A stretch of 58,648 nucleotides of DNA from Hydromonas sp. (GCA_017495165.1 JAFEII010000007.1:1-58648); one strand, 5' to 3'. Counted from the stretch's first letter, positions 9,095 to 17,765 are shown. Notes: generated by a model from the sequence alone, not told the origin. Program-made: numbers and translations.

Positions 9095-9256
9095 TAATAA
9101 TTTTAACTCATGTGGTTTATTTTAAAAAAACACCAAACGCCATTTGACACTATAATCGACGCCCATCGCGAAAACGATATTTTGTTTATTCAAAATCCAC
9201 ATCAGTTAAGTTTGGGATGTAACGCGTCATTGTTCAAACAGAATCGCTTCAACAGT

Positions 9257-9293
9257 GGCCGCATGGCAAAGAGGTTTGTCCATGCGGCCTTTA
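9257..9293 (+). terminator. Strong stem-loop in the fbpA/propeller divergent gap
   Basis: A perfect 10-bp stem GGCCGCATGG/CCATGCGGCC encloses a 13-base loop and is followed by TTTATTATC, a weak U tract in the plus direction. It lies 64 bp before the next gene and could end a short transcript from the upstream part of the 320-bp gap (see findings). Confidence 0.45.
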
Positions 9294-9353
9294 TTATCAA
9301 AAAAACCTTGACGTTTTAATCAAGCGTTTTTACGTATATTTTTTAGGATTGTT

Positions 9354-10244
9354 ATGAAAAAAAATTTCACCTTTAAGTTACTCAATGCCACTTTGGCCGC
9401 CTCATTGCTATTTGGCTTTAGCAACAGTTACGCCAGAAAAATTGCACCGAACACTGGTGCGCCCATTTTGCAAAGCACATTATCAAACGTAGCGGGTATT
9501 GAGTCTGTGGTATTTGATGCCAAAAGAAACCGCTATTTTGCGAGCTTGCAAGCAGGCGATAAGGTTGGGGACGGCTCAATTGTCGTTATCTCAGCCGATG
9601 GCGCAACAGTCGAAAAAACCATCGCTACAGGTTTGGACGACCCCAAAGGCATCACCATTGTGAAAGATCAGCTTTACGTTGGCGACTTAACCAAGCTCGT
9701 GCAAATTGACTTGAATACTGGTGCCATTACCAAGCATGCACCAGAAAATGCACAGTTTTTAAATGACACCGTTGCAGACAGTCAAGGCCGCGTTTATGTG
9801 TCTGATATGTTCACCTCGGCCATTTATCGCTTGGAAAATGGCAAAGTTTCATTGTGGATGCAATCGCCTGAACTCGAAAATCCAAATGGCCTGCTCTTTG
9901 TTAAAAATGACCTGTATGTTGCCGCTTGGGGGGCGTTTCAGGATGGCAAGCCCATCAACGCACCACATGGTCGCTTGTTGAAAGTCAATCCAAAAACCAA
10001 AAGCATTACAAAAGTCACCGCAGAAACTTTTGGTAATTTGGATGGTTTGCAGCTTGATGACAAAGGCAATTTTTTAGTATCAGACTGGAAGCAAAGTGCT
10101 GTATTTTCAGTCACCCCCAAAGGCGTTGTGACCAAAATACTTGACTTACCAAGAGGTGCAGGCGATATTTTGTACCAACCCAAACAAAAATCATTGCTCA
10201 TCCCAATGGCGCGTGACGGACAACTGCGTCGCTACACTTGGTAA
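9354..10244 (+). CDS. Secreted SMP-30/gluconolactonase-like beta-propeller protein
   Basis: 296 residues with a signal peptide (MKKNFTFKLLNATLAASLLF, processed near SYA). The rest is a propeller with recurring blades: GIESVVFDAKRNRYFASL, GLDDPKGITIVKDQLYVGD, LNDTVADSQGRVYVSD, ENPNGLLFVKNDLYVAAWG, NLDGLQLDDKGNFLVSDW. The N/D-x-V-x-D pattern in the NDTVAD and SDMF blades resembles the metal-binding sites of SMP-30 lactonases. AGGA precedes the ATG. It is probably a periplasmic lactonase-like or ligand-binding propeller; the substrate is unknown. It lies divergent from the iron operon. Confidence 0.75.
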   Translation: MKKNFTFKLLNATLAASLLFGFSNSYARKIAPNTGAPILQSTLSNVAGIESVVFDAKRNRYFASLQAGDKVGDGSIVVISADGATVEKTIATGLDDPKGITIVKDQLYVGDLTKLVQIDLNTGAITKHAPENAQFLNDTVADSQGRVYVSDMFTSAIYRLENGKVSLWMQSPELENPNGLLFVKNDLYVAAWGAFQDGKPINAPHGRLLKVNPKTKSITKVTAETFGNLDGLQLDDKGNFLVSDWKQSAVFSVTPKGVVTKILDLPRGAGDILYQPKQKSLLIPMARDGQLRRYTW

Positions 10245-10293
10245 TATATGTCGCCGTGCGGTGCTTGCCCACGGCGCAATCACACCAATAAAA

Positions 10294-10320
10294 AAACAGC
10301 GATAAGTCGCTGTTTTTTTA
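10294..10320. terminator. Bidirectional terminator between propeller gene and murU
   Basis: A nine-bp stem AAACAGCGA/TCGCTGTTT with a TAAG loop, flanked by A and T runs, between two convergent genes; it can serve both. Confidence 0.85.
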
Positions 10321-10368
10321 TTCAACTGGAGTCAACACAAGCGTTTTGTATAACCAGCCAATTCAGCC

Positions 10369-11076
10369 TCAACTCAGCCGCGCATTCAACGCCCCCAACT
10401 GCTCAGGCGTCCCAACATTCTCCCAAACGCCTTTAAAATACTCACCGCCCGCCAAACCATGCGCAATCGCATGGTGATAATACGGACTCATTGGAATTTT
10501 TTCCCCAAAAGGCAAATCAGCAAATTGACGCATGTCATACAAACCAATATTGCCAAAAGTCAACGCCTGCCCTGCGTCAGCATCCAAGGCTTTGAGCGCA
10601 GCGTCATCGAGTTTAAAATCGCCTGCTGGGTGAAAATCAGGATTATCCACCATGACCAAATACATATTGGGCGTGGTTTTGACAGCCAATTGCGCCGCCA
10701 CGCTGTGCAAACGTGCGTAATCATAATCGGTATAAACGTCGCCGCTGACCGCCAAAAATATCGGCGAATCACTGTGCGCCTTGAGCTGCGGCAAGGCTTT
10801 GACAATCCCGCCCGCAGTCTCAAGCGCCGCCTGCTCGCTCGAGTAATACAAATGCACCCCAAATGCGCTGCCATCGCCCAAAGCGGTCTCAATTTGCTCG
10901 CCCAACCAAGCATGATTAATCACAATATGTAAAATCCCTGCCGCTTTAATGGCGCGGATTTGATGCACGATGAGCGATTCGCCCGCCACGCACAGCAACG
11001 GTTTGGGTGTGCGGTCAGTCAATGGCCGCATGCGTTCGCCGCGCCCCGCAGCAAAAATCATGGCAACTTGTATCAT
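10369..11076 (-). CDS. murU: MurU, N-acetylmuramate alpha-1-phosphate uridylyltransferase
   Basis: 235-residue cytosolic nucleotidyltransferase that makes UDP-MurNAc from MurNAc-1-P in the MurU recycling route. MIFAAGRGERMRPLTDRTPK is the GT-A-like signature with the catalytic Arg and Lys, followed by HQIRAIKAAGI and SGDVYTDYDYARL (metal Asp). I chose the ATG six bases after GAGG; a TTG four codons upstream is the alternative. It lies 15 bp downstream of amgK, the preceding enzyme of the pathway. It could be called a generic NDP-sugar pyrophosphorylase, but the partner gene makes MurU the best call. Confidence 0.9.
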   Translation of the reverse strand: MIQVAMIFAAGRGERMRPLTDRTPKPLLCVAGESLIVHQIRAIKAAGILHIVINHAWLGEQIETALGDGSAFGVHLYYSSEQAALETAGGIVKALPQLKAHSDSPIFLAVSGDVYTDYDYARLHSVAAQLAVKTTPNMYLVMVDNPDFHPAGDFKLDDAALKALDADAGQALTFGNIGLYDMRQFADLPFGEKIPMSPYYHHAIAHGLAGGEYFKGVWENVGTPEQLGALNARLS

Positions 11077-11091
11077 GGTCATCCTCAAAAA

Positions 11092-12120
11092 TTAAAATGT
11101 GTAGCCAACTTGCGCGGGCGCGTTATCAGAATCAATCGCATCGAGCAGACGCACGAGCGGGAAAAATTCACGGTAACGTGACGCAACTTGGCGCGTGTAT
11201 TTGAGCACCAAAGGCAAGTCTTTGAGGTAACCCGATTTGCCGTCGCGGTGAAACAAGCGCGCAAAAATCCCCAAAATTTTGATGTGACGCTGCAACCCCA
11301 TCCACTCAAAATCTTTGTAAAAGACATCAAATTGAGCAGGCACCTCAAGCCCAGCCGCGCGCGCCGCTTCCCAATAACGCACCAGCCAGTCGATTTGGAC
11401 TTCTTCATCCCACTCAATATAGGCATCACGCAACAACGACGCCAAATCATACGTAATCGGCCCAAACAACGCGTCTTGAAAATCCAAAATCCCAGGGTTG
11501 TTCTCCGCCACGTCCATTAAGTTGCGCGAATGATAATCGCGATGCACCCACACCTGCGTTTGCGCCAAATTATTATCGAGCAACGCATTAAACACCTGCG
11601 TCAACTGCGCGGTCTGCTCATCGGTCAACGTGGCTTTCAGGTGCACGCCCACGTACCACTGCGGAAACAACATCAACTCAGTCAGCAGCCGTTCACGATC
11701 ATACGGCGGCAATTCATCAGGCGTGCTCGCTTTTTGCAGCGCCACCAGCGCATTGAGCGCATCGCGGTACAGCGCAGGTGCACGCTCAGGATTTTGTTCA
11801 ATCGCCGCCAAAAACGTATCATTGCCCAAATCAGAGAGTAATAAAAAACCTTGTTCCAAGTCTTGCGCCAAAATTTTAGGCACATTCACCGCCCGCCCAA
11901 ACAGCTGCGCAATCCGCACAAATGGCTTGCAATCCTCGTGCGACGGCGGCGCATCCATCACAATGTAATTCACATCATTGCCCCGCACGCGAAAATATCG
12001 CCGAAAACTTGCATCAGCCGAAGCCACGCTTAACGTATGGGTTTGAATGTTTAAATCAGCCGGCAAGGCTTGCAACCAAAGGGTTAGCAATTCAACGCGT
12101 TCATCATTGGGTAAAGTCAT
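11092..12120 (-). CDS. amgK: AmgK, anomeric MurNAc/GlcNAc 1-kinase
   Basis: 342-residue aminoglycoside-phosphotransferase-fold kinase that phosphorylates MurNAc and GlcNAc at C1. SFRRYFRV is the N-lobe glycine-loop region, WVHRDYHSRNLM the catalytic loop and GILDFQDALFGP the metal-binding DxD-like segment. It is followed immediately by murU and is divergent from lptD, the arrangement known for the fosfomycin-resistance recycling route in Pseudomonas and related proteobacteria. Only a weak Shine-Dalgarno (AAGAA) precedes the ATG. Confidence 0.92.
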   Translation of the reverse strand: MTLPNDERVELLTLWLQALPADLNIQTHTLSVASADASFRRYFRVRGNDVNYIVMDAPPSHEDCKPFVRIAQLFGRAVNVPKILAQDLEQGFLLLSDLGNDTFLAAIEQNPERAPALYRDALNALVALQKASTPDELPPYDRERLLTELMLFPQWYVGVHLKATLTDEQTAQLTQVFNALLDNNLAQTQVWVHRDYHSRNLMDVAENNPGILDFQDALFGPITYDLASLLRDAYIEWDEEVQIDWLVRYWEAARAAGLEVPAQFDVFYKDFEWMGLQRHIKILGIFARLFHRDGKSGYLKDLPLVLKYTRQVASRYREFFPLVRLLDAIDSDNAPAQVGYTF

Positions 12121-12307
12121 ATCAGTTCTTTATAAATTAGTGGGGCAAAAACAATCCACAAACCCATCGCCAGTCATGGCGCGAAGCTGGGGTTTATCAG
12201 GTACAATTGCGCAAATTTTGCCAAAAACAATCAGCGCGCATTTTACCTGATTCCACCTTGGCTTTGCAGCGCTTTAGTCGCAAAAATCACTCATTAGGCA
12301 TCCGTTC

Positions 12308-14824
12308 ATGTTTGACATACAGCCCCCACACACAAAAATTAAGCCGCTCGTTTTAATCGTTCGACTCGCATTTATTTTCGCAGCCAGCTCAGTCACATTC
12401 GCGCACGGCCAAACCAGCATTGAAGCGGCAAAAGCAGATCCACTCCCCGCCAAAGTTACCAATGCAGCAACCCAAGTTGCAGCAACGGCAAAAAACAGCG
12501 ACACAAAACCGCTCCTTAGCAGCCAACGCGCACCGCTCACCTATTGCGACGACACACCAAGCGACGTATTAAAACCATTCCCCGCAGGCAGCACATCGGC
12601 CAGTGCCAACATCGTCAAAGGCGCAGTCAACGACACACTGATACTCAAAGGCAACGCCTGCGTGGTGCGCGACACTGTCAAAATGCAAGGCGACACCGTT
12701 TTATACCGCTACAACGACGAGCAAGTCAGCGCCACAGGCAACGCCATCATCCGAACCAGCACAGGCGACGAAATCAGCGGGCCATCGGTCTCATACAATT
12801 TAAGCACTGAAACAGGCCAAGCCGCGCCAGCAGACTTCAAAATCGGCAGCACAGGCGGCCACGGCAAAGCCGAATCACTCAACATCATCTCCAGCCGCCG
12901 CGCCATCATGCAAAATGCGTTTTACACCACATGCCGCGCCGACGACCCAGATTGGTACATCAAAAACCAAACCTTATTGGTAGACCAAGACACAGACAGC
13001 GCCTCGGGCAGCGGCTCGGTTTTTGTATTCAAAGGCGTGCCCATGTTCGCCAGCCCATACATACAATTCCCGCTGGGCAATCAACGCCAATCAGGTTTAC
13101 TCACGCCAACCATTGGCTACAGCACCGACTCAGGCGCAGACTTGGCCATCCCGTATTACTTTAATTTAGCACCAAACTATGACGCCACACTCACACCCGG
13201 CATTTTGACCAAACGCGGCTTCAAGCTTGGCGCCCAATACGGCTACTTAACCAATTCAAGCGCCGGCAGCTTTTACTCTGACCTGCTGTTCGACGACAAA
13301 GTCGCCAAACGCAATACCAACCAGTGGCTGACAAACAACCCTGGCGCGACCAAACTTGGCGGGGGCAATATTTCCAACACCAACCGCTGGTATTGGCGCG
13401 CCCAACACCAAACCAGCGGCACATTTGCCGACGGCGTTTGGGTCGCCAGCGTAGACAGCCAACGCGCATCCGACAACGCGTATTTTGACGACTTTAACGC
13501 ACCAGGCGTCGACACATCCTCGCGCATACTCACCAGCGAATACGCCCTAAAATACAGCCGCAACAACTGGCAAGTCACCCTGCGCGAAAAAACCAACCAA
13601 ACCCTGCAAAACCCCAATGGCACCGTTGCCGCACCATACGATTTTGAGCCACAACTCACCCTCACTGGCAGCGAGCGTTTTGGCAATTGGGTTGCCAGCC
13701 TCGAATCAGAATCCACCCGCTTCAAACACCCTGACCCAGTCAACTACGCGCAAGGCTGGCGCCACTTCGCCTACCCAAGTCTGCGCTACGAATACCGCAC
13801 CCAAGCAGGTTTCATCACACCAAAAATCGGCGTTCACGCCACACAATACAACCTATCATCCCTACCAAACAGCGCGGCCAATACATACAGCAAAGACGCC
13901 AACCGCCTTTTGCCCATCGCCAGCCTAGATGCAGGCCTCGTGTTTGAACGCAACAGCTCATGGCTGGGCCGCGCTAGTACCCAAACCTTTGAGCCACGCG
14001 CGTATTATTTATACACACCCTACAAAAATCAAAGCAACATTTGGAACTTTGACTCAGCCGCCGGCGACTTCGACCTCAACCGAATTTACGGCGAAAACGA
14101 CTTTACTGGCCGCGATCGCGTATCCAACGCCAACCAAGTCACCATTGGCGCCACCAGCCGTTGGATTGCTCAAGACACCGGCGAAGAGTTATTCCAACTC
14201 ACCGCCGCCCAGCGCTACTACATAACCCCGCAAAAAGTCACATTAACAGGCGGCAGCACAGACGAATCGAGCCGCAAATCCGACATCCTCGCCTCCGCCT
14301 CAGGTCAAATCACACGCCAATTCTGGGTAAGCGCCTTTGGCCAATACAATATTGACAACAAAGAACTGCTCAAAACTGACCTTTCTTTGCGCTGGCAACC
14401 CGCCCCCAAAAAAGTACTGAACATCGGCTACCTAAACAACAGCGTACTCATCCCAGAAACCAAAAGCATCTACGCATCAGGTCAATGGCCACTCAAACTC
14501 ATATCCAAACGCTTATACGGCGTCGCCCGCTTCAACTACGACATCAAAAACAAACAAATCGCCGACGCCTTTGTTGGACTTGAATACGTCAAAGACTGCT
14601 GGGTCGTCCGCCTCGTCGGAGAACGCACCATCACCAGCGACAGCAACGCCAAAAACGGCGTCTACCTCCAGCTTGAGCTCAAAGGCCTTGGCGCATTAGG
14701 CACAGACCCAAAAGACGTGATTAGCTCAGGAGTTGCGGGCTATGAAGCCATGAAATTTGAAGATGCGGATGAGATTGAAGATGAGGTTAAAGCTGTGGCG
14801 GAGTCAAAACCACTCAGCCAGTAA
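12308..14824 (+). CDS. lptD: LPS-assembly protein LptD
   Basis: 838-residue outer-membrane barrel that inserts LPS into the outer leaflet with LptE. It has an N-terminal signal segment ending near AHGQTS and an OstA-like jelly-roll (GDTVLYRYNDEQVSATGNA, GHGKAESL) that contacts the LptA bridge. The C-terminal barrel contains SPYIQFPLGNQRQSGLLTP and GYSTDSGADLAIPYYFNLAPNYD, classic LptD motifs. Cysteines occur in YCDDT, NACVV, TCRADD and a single one in DCWVVRLV, where E. coli has an adjacent pair. In many betaproteobacteria surA follows; here the gene stands alone before a terminator. Confidence 0.96.
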   Translation: MFDIQPPHTKIKPLVLIVRLAFIFAASSVTFAHGQTSIEAAKADPLPAKVTNAATQVAATAKNSDTKPLLSSQRAPLTYCDDTPSDVLKPFPAGSTSASANIVKGAVNDTLILKGNACVVRDTVKMQGDTVLYRYNDEQVSATGNAIIRTSTGDEISGPSVSYNLSTETGQAAPADFKIGSTGGHGKAESLNIISSRRAIMQNAFYTTCRADDPDWYIKNQTLLVDQDTDSASGSGSVFVFKGVPMFASPYIQFPLGNQRQSGLLTPTIGYSTDSGADLAIPYYFNLAPNYDATLTPGILTKRGFKLGAQYGYLTNSSAGSFYSDLLFDDKVAKRNTNQWLTNNPGATKLGGGNISNTNRWYWRAQHQTSGTFADGVWVASVDSQRASDNAYFDDFNAPGVDTSSRILTSEYALKYSRNNWQVTLREKTNQTLQNPNGTVAAPYDFEPQLTLTGSERFGNWVASLESESTRFKHPDPVNYAQGWRHFAYPSLRYEYRTQAGFITPKIGVHATQYNLSSLPNSAANTYSKDANRLLPIASLDAGLVFERNSSWLGRASTQTFEPRAYYLYTPYKNQSNIWNFDSAAGDFDLNRIYGENDFTGRDRVSNANQVTIGATSRWIAQDTGEELFQLTAAQRYYITPQKVTLTGGSTDESSRKSDILASASGQITRQFWVSAFGQYNIDNKELLKTDLSLRWQPAPKKVLNIGYLNNSVLIPETKSIYASGQWPLKLISKRLYGVARFNYDIKNKQIADAFVGLEYVKDCWVVRLVGERTITSDSNAKNGVYLQLELKGLGALGTDPKDVISSGVAGYEAMKFEDADEIEDEVKAVAESKPLSQ

Positions 14825-14857
14825 ACGCTGAGAGATAAAATCCAGTTTCAACCAAAT

Positions 14858-14886
14858 AAAAAGAGTGCATTGCGCACTCTTTTTTA
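14858..14886. terminator. Bidirectional terminator after lptD
   Basis: An 11-bp stem AAAAAGAGTGC/GCACTCTTTTT with a five-base loop, between convergent lptD and the CMD gene. Confidence 0.88.
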
Positions 14887-14910
14887 CACTCACAGAATAT
14901 TGATGTTGAT

Positions 14911-15309
14911 TTATTCGCAGTTGTGACCAGCAAAAACCTCTTTTGCCGCAAACAACCCATTTAACGCTGCAGGAAAACCCGCGTAAACACTCATCTGAAT
15001 CATCGTCTCAACGATTTCGGTCTGACTTAAACCCACATTAAGTGCCGCACCGATATGCACTTTAAGTTGCGGTTGCGCATTGCCCATCGCCGTGAGTGCG
15101 GCAATGGTCGCAAGCTCACGCTGCTGTAGCGTGAGGCCTGCTCGGCTATAGACCTGCCCAAAACCAAACTGAATCACATAATCAGCAAAATCAGGACTGA
15201 TGTCTTGCAGGCTGTCAATCACGGCCTGTCCTGCATGGCTATCCACTTCAAACAAACGTTTTTGACCGCGTTGATAAACGGCGTTAAGAGGCTCGGTGTT
15301 GTGTAACAT
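14911..15309 (-). CDS. Carboxymuconolactone decarboxylase family protein
   Basis: 132-residue all-helical protein of the CMD family (YQRGQKRLFEVDSHAGQAVI, LQQRELATIAALTAMG, KVHIGAALNVGLSQTEIVET). It resembles the PcaC-like branch: the CxxC of the AhpD peroxidase branch is absent, and the only Cys is near the C-terminus. No other aromatic catabolism gene is nearby. The gene is two bases downstream of the MerR regulator, so the two are one operon and probably respond to the same small reactive molecule. The true substrate is unknown. Confidence 0.85.
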   Translation of the reverse strand: MLHNTEPLNAVYQRGQKRLFEVDSHAGQAVIDSLQDISPDFADYVIQFGFGQVYSRAGLTLQQRELATIAALTAMGNAQPQLKVHIGAALNVGLSQTEIVETMIQMSVYAGFPAALNGLFAAKEVFAGHNCE

Positions 15310-15311
15310 GG

Positions 15312-15701
15312 TTATCCTTTATTGATTGCATCTCGCTCCAACTCCGCGTACAGATTCACTTTATCGTCCAAGACAACAAGCGTTTCTTGAAGCAAAATGA
15401 GTTCAGCGTGTAAATAGCGCGCATGCTCCGTGAGCATAGCACGCCGCTCCATGAGACTTTCTACGTGGTTGCCAGCACGACCCAGCGCCGCATAGCGTTG
15501 CATTTGTTTAATCGACATTTTGGTACTGCGCAAGCGTTGCAAAAACACCAGCCAACGCACATCGTCTTGCGTGTAACGGCGGTGTGAGTTGCCTGCACGA
15601 TTCACATGATCAATCAAGCCAATGCGCTCGTAATAACGCAAAGTATGCGCAGTAATACCCAGTTTTTGGGCGATTTCAGCAATGCTGTAGAAAGTACTCA
15701 T
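15312..15701 (-). CDS. MerR family transcriptional regulator
   Basis: 129 residues. The winged helix-turn-helix is at the N-terminus (YSIAEIAQKLGITAHTLRYYERIGL, with HRRYTQDDVRWL as wing), followed by a long coiled coil (ESLMERRAMLTEHARYLHAE). There are no conserved metal-binding cysteines, so it is closer to the AdhR/NmlR-like group than to MerR or ZntR. I use the ATG giving MSTFYS because the promoter -10 lies just upstream; a GTG nine codons earlier falls inside the promoter. It probably regulates itself and the CMD gene. Confidence 0.88.
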   Translation of the reverse strand: MSTFYSIAEIAQKLGITAHTLRYYERIGLIDHVNRAGNSHRRYTQDDVRWLVFLQRLRSTKMSIKQMQRYAALGRAGNHVESLMERRAMLTEHARYLHAELILLQETLVVLDDKVNLYAELERDAINKG

Positions 15702-15707
15702 GGGCAA

Positions 15708-15738
15708 ACAATACAGGTTTAAGTGCACTCTAAGTCAA
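15708..15738 (-). promoter_or_regulatory. MerR-type promoter with 19-bp spacer and dyad operator
   Basis: Minus strand: TTGACT (15733-15738), a 19-bp spacer and TATTGT (15708-15713). The spacer holds the imperfect dyad CTTAGAGTGCACTTAA. The overlong spacer with a central dyad is diagnostic of MerR-controlled promoters, in which the regulator untwists the DNA. The predicted transcript start falls at about the A of the regulator ATG. Confidence 0.7.
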
Positions 15739-15823
15739 GTTGATTTTATCAAATTAAAATACCGCGCTCAGTCGTGCATGGATAAAAGGCATTTGTTTAA
15801 ATGGCAATAAATAAACCGCCCAT

Positions 15824-15853
15824 AAAAAAACCTGCACACAGGCAGGTTTTTTT
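15824..15853 (-). terminator. Terminator of the downstream tRNA-Arg-rpsU copy
   Basis: The stem AAAACCTGC/GCAGGTTTT with flanking A and T runs lies just after the stop of the proximal rpsU. The same stem core recurs after the second copy. Confidence 0.88.
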
Positions 15854-15871
15854 GATACCAAACATAAAAAA

Positions 15872-16084
15872 TCAATACATTTTCTTAGGCAACATTTGCG
15901 CACGTAAGCGCTTGTAGTTACGCTTGCAAGCCGCAGCTGCTTTACGTTTACGCTCTGTTGTTGGTTTTTCGTAAGACTCACGCGCACGCAAATCAGTCAA
16001 CAAATTGGTTTTTTCAATTAAGCGTTTAAAACGGCGCATTGCAACTTCAAATGGTTCGTTCTCTTTGACTTTGATTAAAGGCAT
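15872..16084 (-). CDS. rpsU: 30S ribosomal protein S21, copy 1
   Basis: 70-residue basic ribosomal protein of the small subunit ([39 protein letters not shown]). It is preceded 52 bp upstream by a tRNA-Arg gene on the same strand and followed by a terminator. The protein is identical to the copy 486 bp away, but many third codon positions differ. GAGAGTA precedes the ATG. Confidence 0.97.
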   Translation of the reverse strand: MPLIKVKENEPFEVAMRRFKRLIEKTNLLTDLRARESYEKPTTERKRKAAAACKRNYKRLRAQMLPKKMY

Positions 16085-16136
16085 GTGATTACTCTCAAAA
16101 TATAAGGTGTCTGCAATATCGCGACAATAAAATTAA

Positions 16137-16213
16137 TGGTGCGGCTGGCAGGAATCGAACCCACGACCCCTTGGTTCGTAGCCAAGTACTCTATCCAGCT
16201 GAGCTACAGCCGC
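16137..16213 (-). tRNA. tRNA-Arg(ACG), copy 1
   Basis: 77-nt cloverleaf including an encoded CCA. The acceptor is GCGGCTG/CAGCCGC, the D-arm GCTCAGCTGGATAGAGT, the anticodon stem-loop CTTGGCTACGAACCAAG with ACG, and the T-arm GTGGGTTCGATTCCTGC. Identical in sequence to the copy at 16624-16700. Confidence 0.97.
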
Positions 16214-16224
16214 AACGAGGTGAG

Positions 16225-16254
16225 ACTATAGCAGCCTTTTACCCTATTTGGCAA
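16225..16254 (-). promoter_or_regulatory. Promoter of tRNA-Arg-rpsU copy 1
   Basis: TTGCCA (16249-16254), an 18-bp spacer and TATAGT (16225-16230), 11 bp upstream of the tRNA. The same layout is kept upstream of copy 2. Confidence 0.6.
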
Positions 16255-16311
16255 GTACTAATTGCATTTCAACACAGTTTTAACGCCACCCCTTGGCAGC
16301 ATGACGCGCAT

Positions 16312-16343
16312 AAAAAAACCTGCTCATTATTGAGCAGGTTTTT
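16312..16343 (-). terminator. Terminator of the upstream tRNA-Arg-rpsU copy
   Basis: The stem AAACCTGCTCA/TGAGCAGGTTT with a TTAT loop and flanking A and T runs, after the second rpsU. Confidence 0.88.
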
Positions 16344-16357
16344 ATTTCAGATGAAAA

Positions 16358-16570
16358 TCAATACATTTTCTTAGGCAACATTTGCGCACGTAAACGTTTG
16401 TAATTACGCTTGCATGCTGCGGCTGCTTTGCGTTTGCGTTCAGTGGTTGGCTTTTCGTAAGATTCGCGAGCGCGCAAATCAGTCAAAAGATTGGTTTTTT
16501 CAATCAAACGCTTAAAACGGCGCATGGCAACTTCAAACGGTTCATTTTCTTTGACTTTGATTAAAGGCAT
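16358..16570 (-). CDS. rpsU: 30S ribosomal protein S21, copy 2
   Basis: 70 residues, identical to the protein of copy 1. An upstream extension of the frame reads back into the tRNA gene and is not coding; the ATG giving MPLIKV is preceded by AAGAGTA. The DNA differs from copy 1 at many synonymous sites while the flanking tRNA is unchanged, so the duplication is old or is maintained by selection on the protein. Confidence 0.96.
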   Translation of the reverse strand: MPLIKVKENEPFEVAMRRFKRLIEKTNLLTDLRARESYEKPTTERKRKAAAACKRNYKRLRAQMLPKKMY

Positions 16571-16623
16571 TTTTATACTCTTAAAGTTGAAGGATTTGTT
16601 ACAAAAACAAAACCTATAAATAA

Positions 16624-16700
16624 TGGTGCGGCTGGCAGGAATCGAACCCACGACCCCTTGGTTCGTAGCCAAGTACTCTATCCAGCTGAGCTACAGCCGC
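16624..16700 (-). tRNA. tRNA-Arg(ACG), copy 2
   Basis: 77-nt cloverleaf with encoded CCA and anticodon ACG, identical to copy 1. It lies 53 bp upstream of the second rpsU and is probably cotranscribed with it. Confidence 0.97.
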
Positions 16701-16711
16701 AACGAAGCGGA

Positions 16712-16741
16712 ACTATAGCAGCATTAAACCAATCAAGGCAA
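16712..16741 (-). promoter_or_regulatory. Promoter of tRNA-Arg-rpsU copy 2
   Basis: TTGCCT (16736-16741), an 18-bp spacer and TATAGT (16712-16717). The -10 and the GCTGC before it match copy 1, whereas most of the flanking sequence has diverged. Confidence 0.6.
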
Positions 16742-16876
16742 GTCTTTTTGTAAAAAACAGCAAAATACTAAAATATTTCCAGTTTTTCTGTTGCTTTTAT
16801 TACCCACTTTCACTTTTAGCGGTAGAATAACCGTTGGTTTTTATCTGCAACCCTTTATTTAAAACGGACAATTTCA

Positions 16877-17752
16877 ATGATAACTGGCAGCTTAGTGGCG
16901 TTGGTCACGCCCATGTTAGAAAATGGTGACATCGACTTTAACGCATACCGCGCACTAATTGATTGGCATATTGAACAAGGCACAGACGCAATTGTTGCCG
17001 TGGGTACCAGCGGCGAATCGCCCACCGTCACGGTGGATGAACATTGCGAGCTGATTAAAGTGGCGGTTGAGCACGCGCGTGGACGCATTCCGATTATTGC
17101 TGGCGCAGGTGGCAACTCAACCCGCGAAGCCATTGCATTGAGCGAATTTGCGCGTGCTGCGGGCGTTTACGCCACGCTGCAAGTCGTGCCTTACTACAAC
17201 AAGCCCACGCAAGAAGGCATGTACCAGCACTTTAAAGCGATTGCGCTGGCAGTGGATTGCCCCGTTATTTTATACAACGTCCCTGGCCGCACGGTTGCGG
17301 ACTTGTCGAACGACACGATTTTGCGTTTGGCGCAAATCCCAAACATTATTGGCATCAAAGACGCGTCAGGCGACGTGGCGCGTGGCATTGCGCTAATTAA
17401 AGACGCGCCGGCGGATTTTGCGATTTACAGCGGCGATGACTCAACCGCCGCCGCGTTGATTTTAATGGGCGCACACGGCAACATTTCGGTCACCGCCAAC
17501 GTTGCCCCCAAAGCCATGCACGATTTATGCCAAGCAGCTCTGGACAAAGACGTGGACGCGGTGCGCCGCCTCAACACGCCACTGTGCGACTTAAACAAAA
17601 ACCTGTTTATTGAAGCCAATCCAATTCCCGTCAAATGGGCGCTGCACGCCATGCAAAAAATCACGCTGGGCACACGCCTGCCACTCACACCACTATCAGA
17701 AACCGCGCAACCCGTCGTTCACCAAGCAATGACCCGCGCCAACTTAATCTAA
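16877..17752 (+). CDS. dapA: 4-hydroxy-tetrahydrodipicolinate synthase
   Basis: 291-residue TIM-barrel aldolase that condenses pyruvate and aspartate semialdehyde for DAP and lysine. GTSGESPTV near residues 44-52 is the pyruvate-binding motif, YNVPGRT contains the catalytic Tyr, and [10 protein letters not shown] the Schiff-base Lys near residue 160. It heads a tight run with bamC (13 bp) and an MBL gene (7 bp), an order typical of Burkholderiales. dapB is also in the window, near 55 kb. Confidence 0.97.
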   Translation: MITGSLVALVTPMLENGDIDFNAYRALIDWHIEQGTDAIVAVGTSGESPTVTVDEHCELIKVAVEHARGRIPIIAGAGGNSTREAIALSEFARAAGVYATLQVVPYYNKPTQEGMYQHFKAIALAVDCPVILYNVPGRTVADLSNDTILRLAQIPNIIGIKDASGDVARGIALIKDAPADFAIYSGDDSTAAALILMGAHGNISVTANVAPKAMHDLCQAALDKDVDAVRRLNTPLCDLNKNLFIEANPIPVKWALHAMQKITLGTRLPLTPLSETAQPVVHQAMTRANLI

Positions 17753-17765
17753 ACCAAGGATTCCC

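Noticed and set aside
9144-9156. TTGACA followed by TATAAT as one promoter
   Set aside because: The two hexamers are one base apart, far too close to act together; only the TATAAT is kept as a possible -10.
15872-16700. Tandem tRNA-rpsU as an assembly error
   Set aside because: The rpsU copies and all spacers differ at many bases, so the copies are real.
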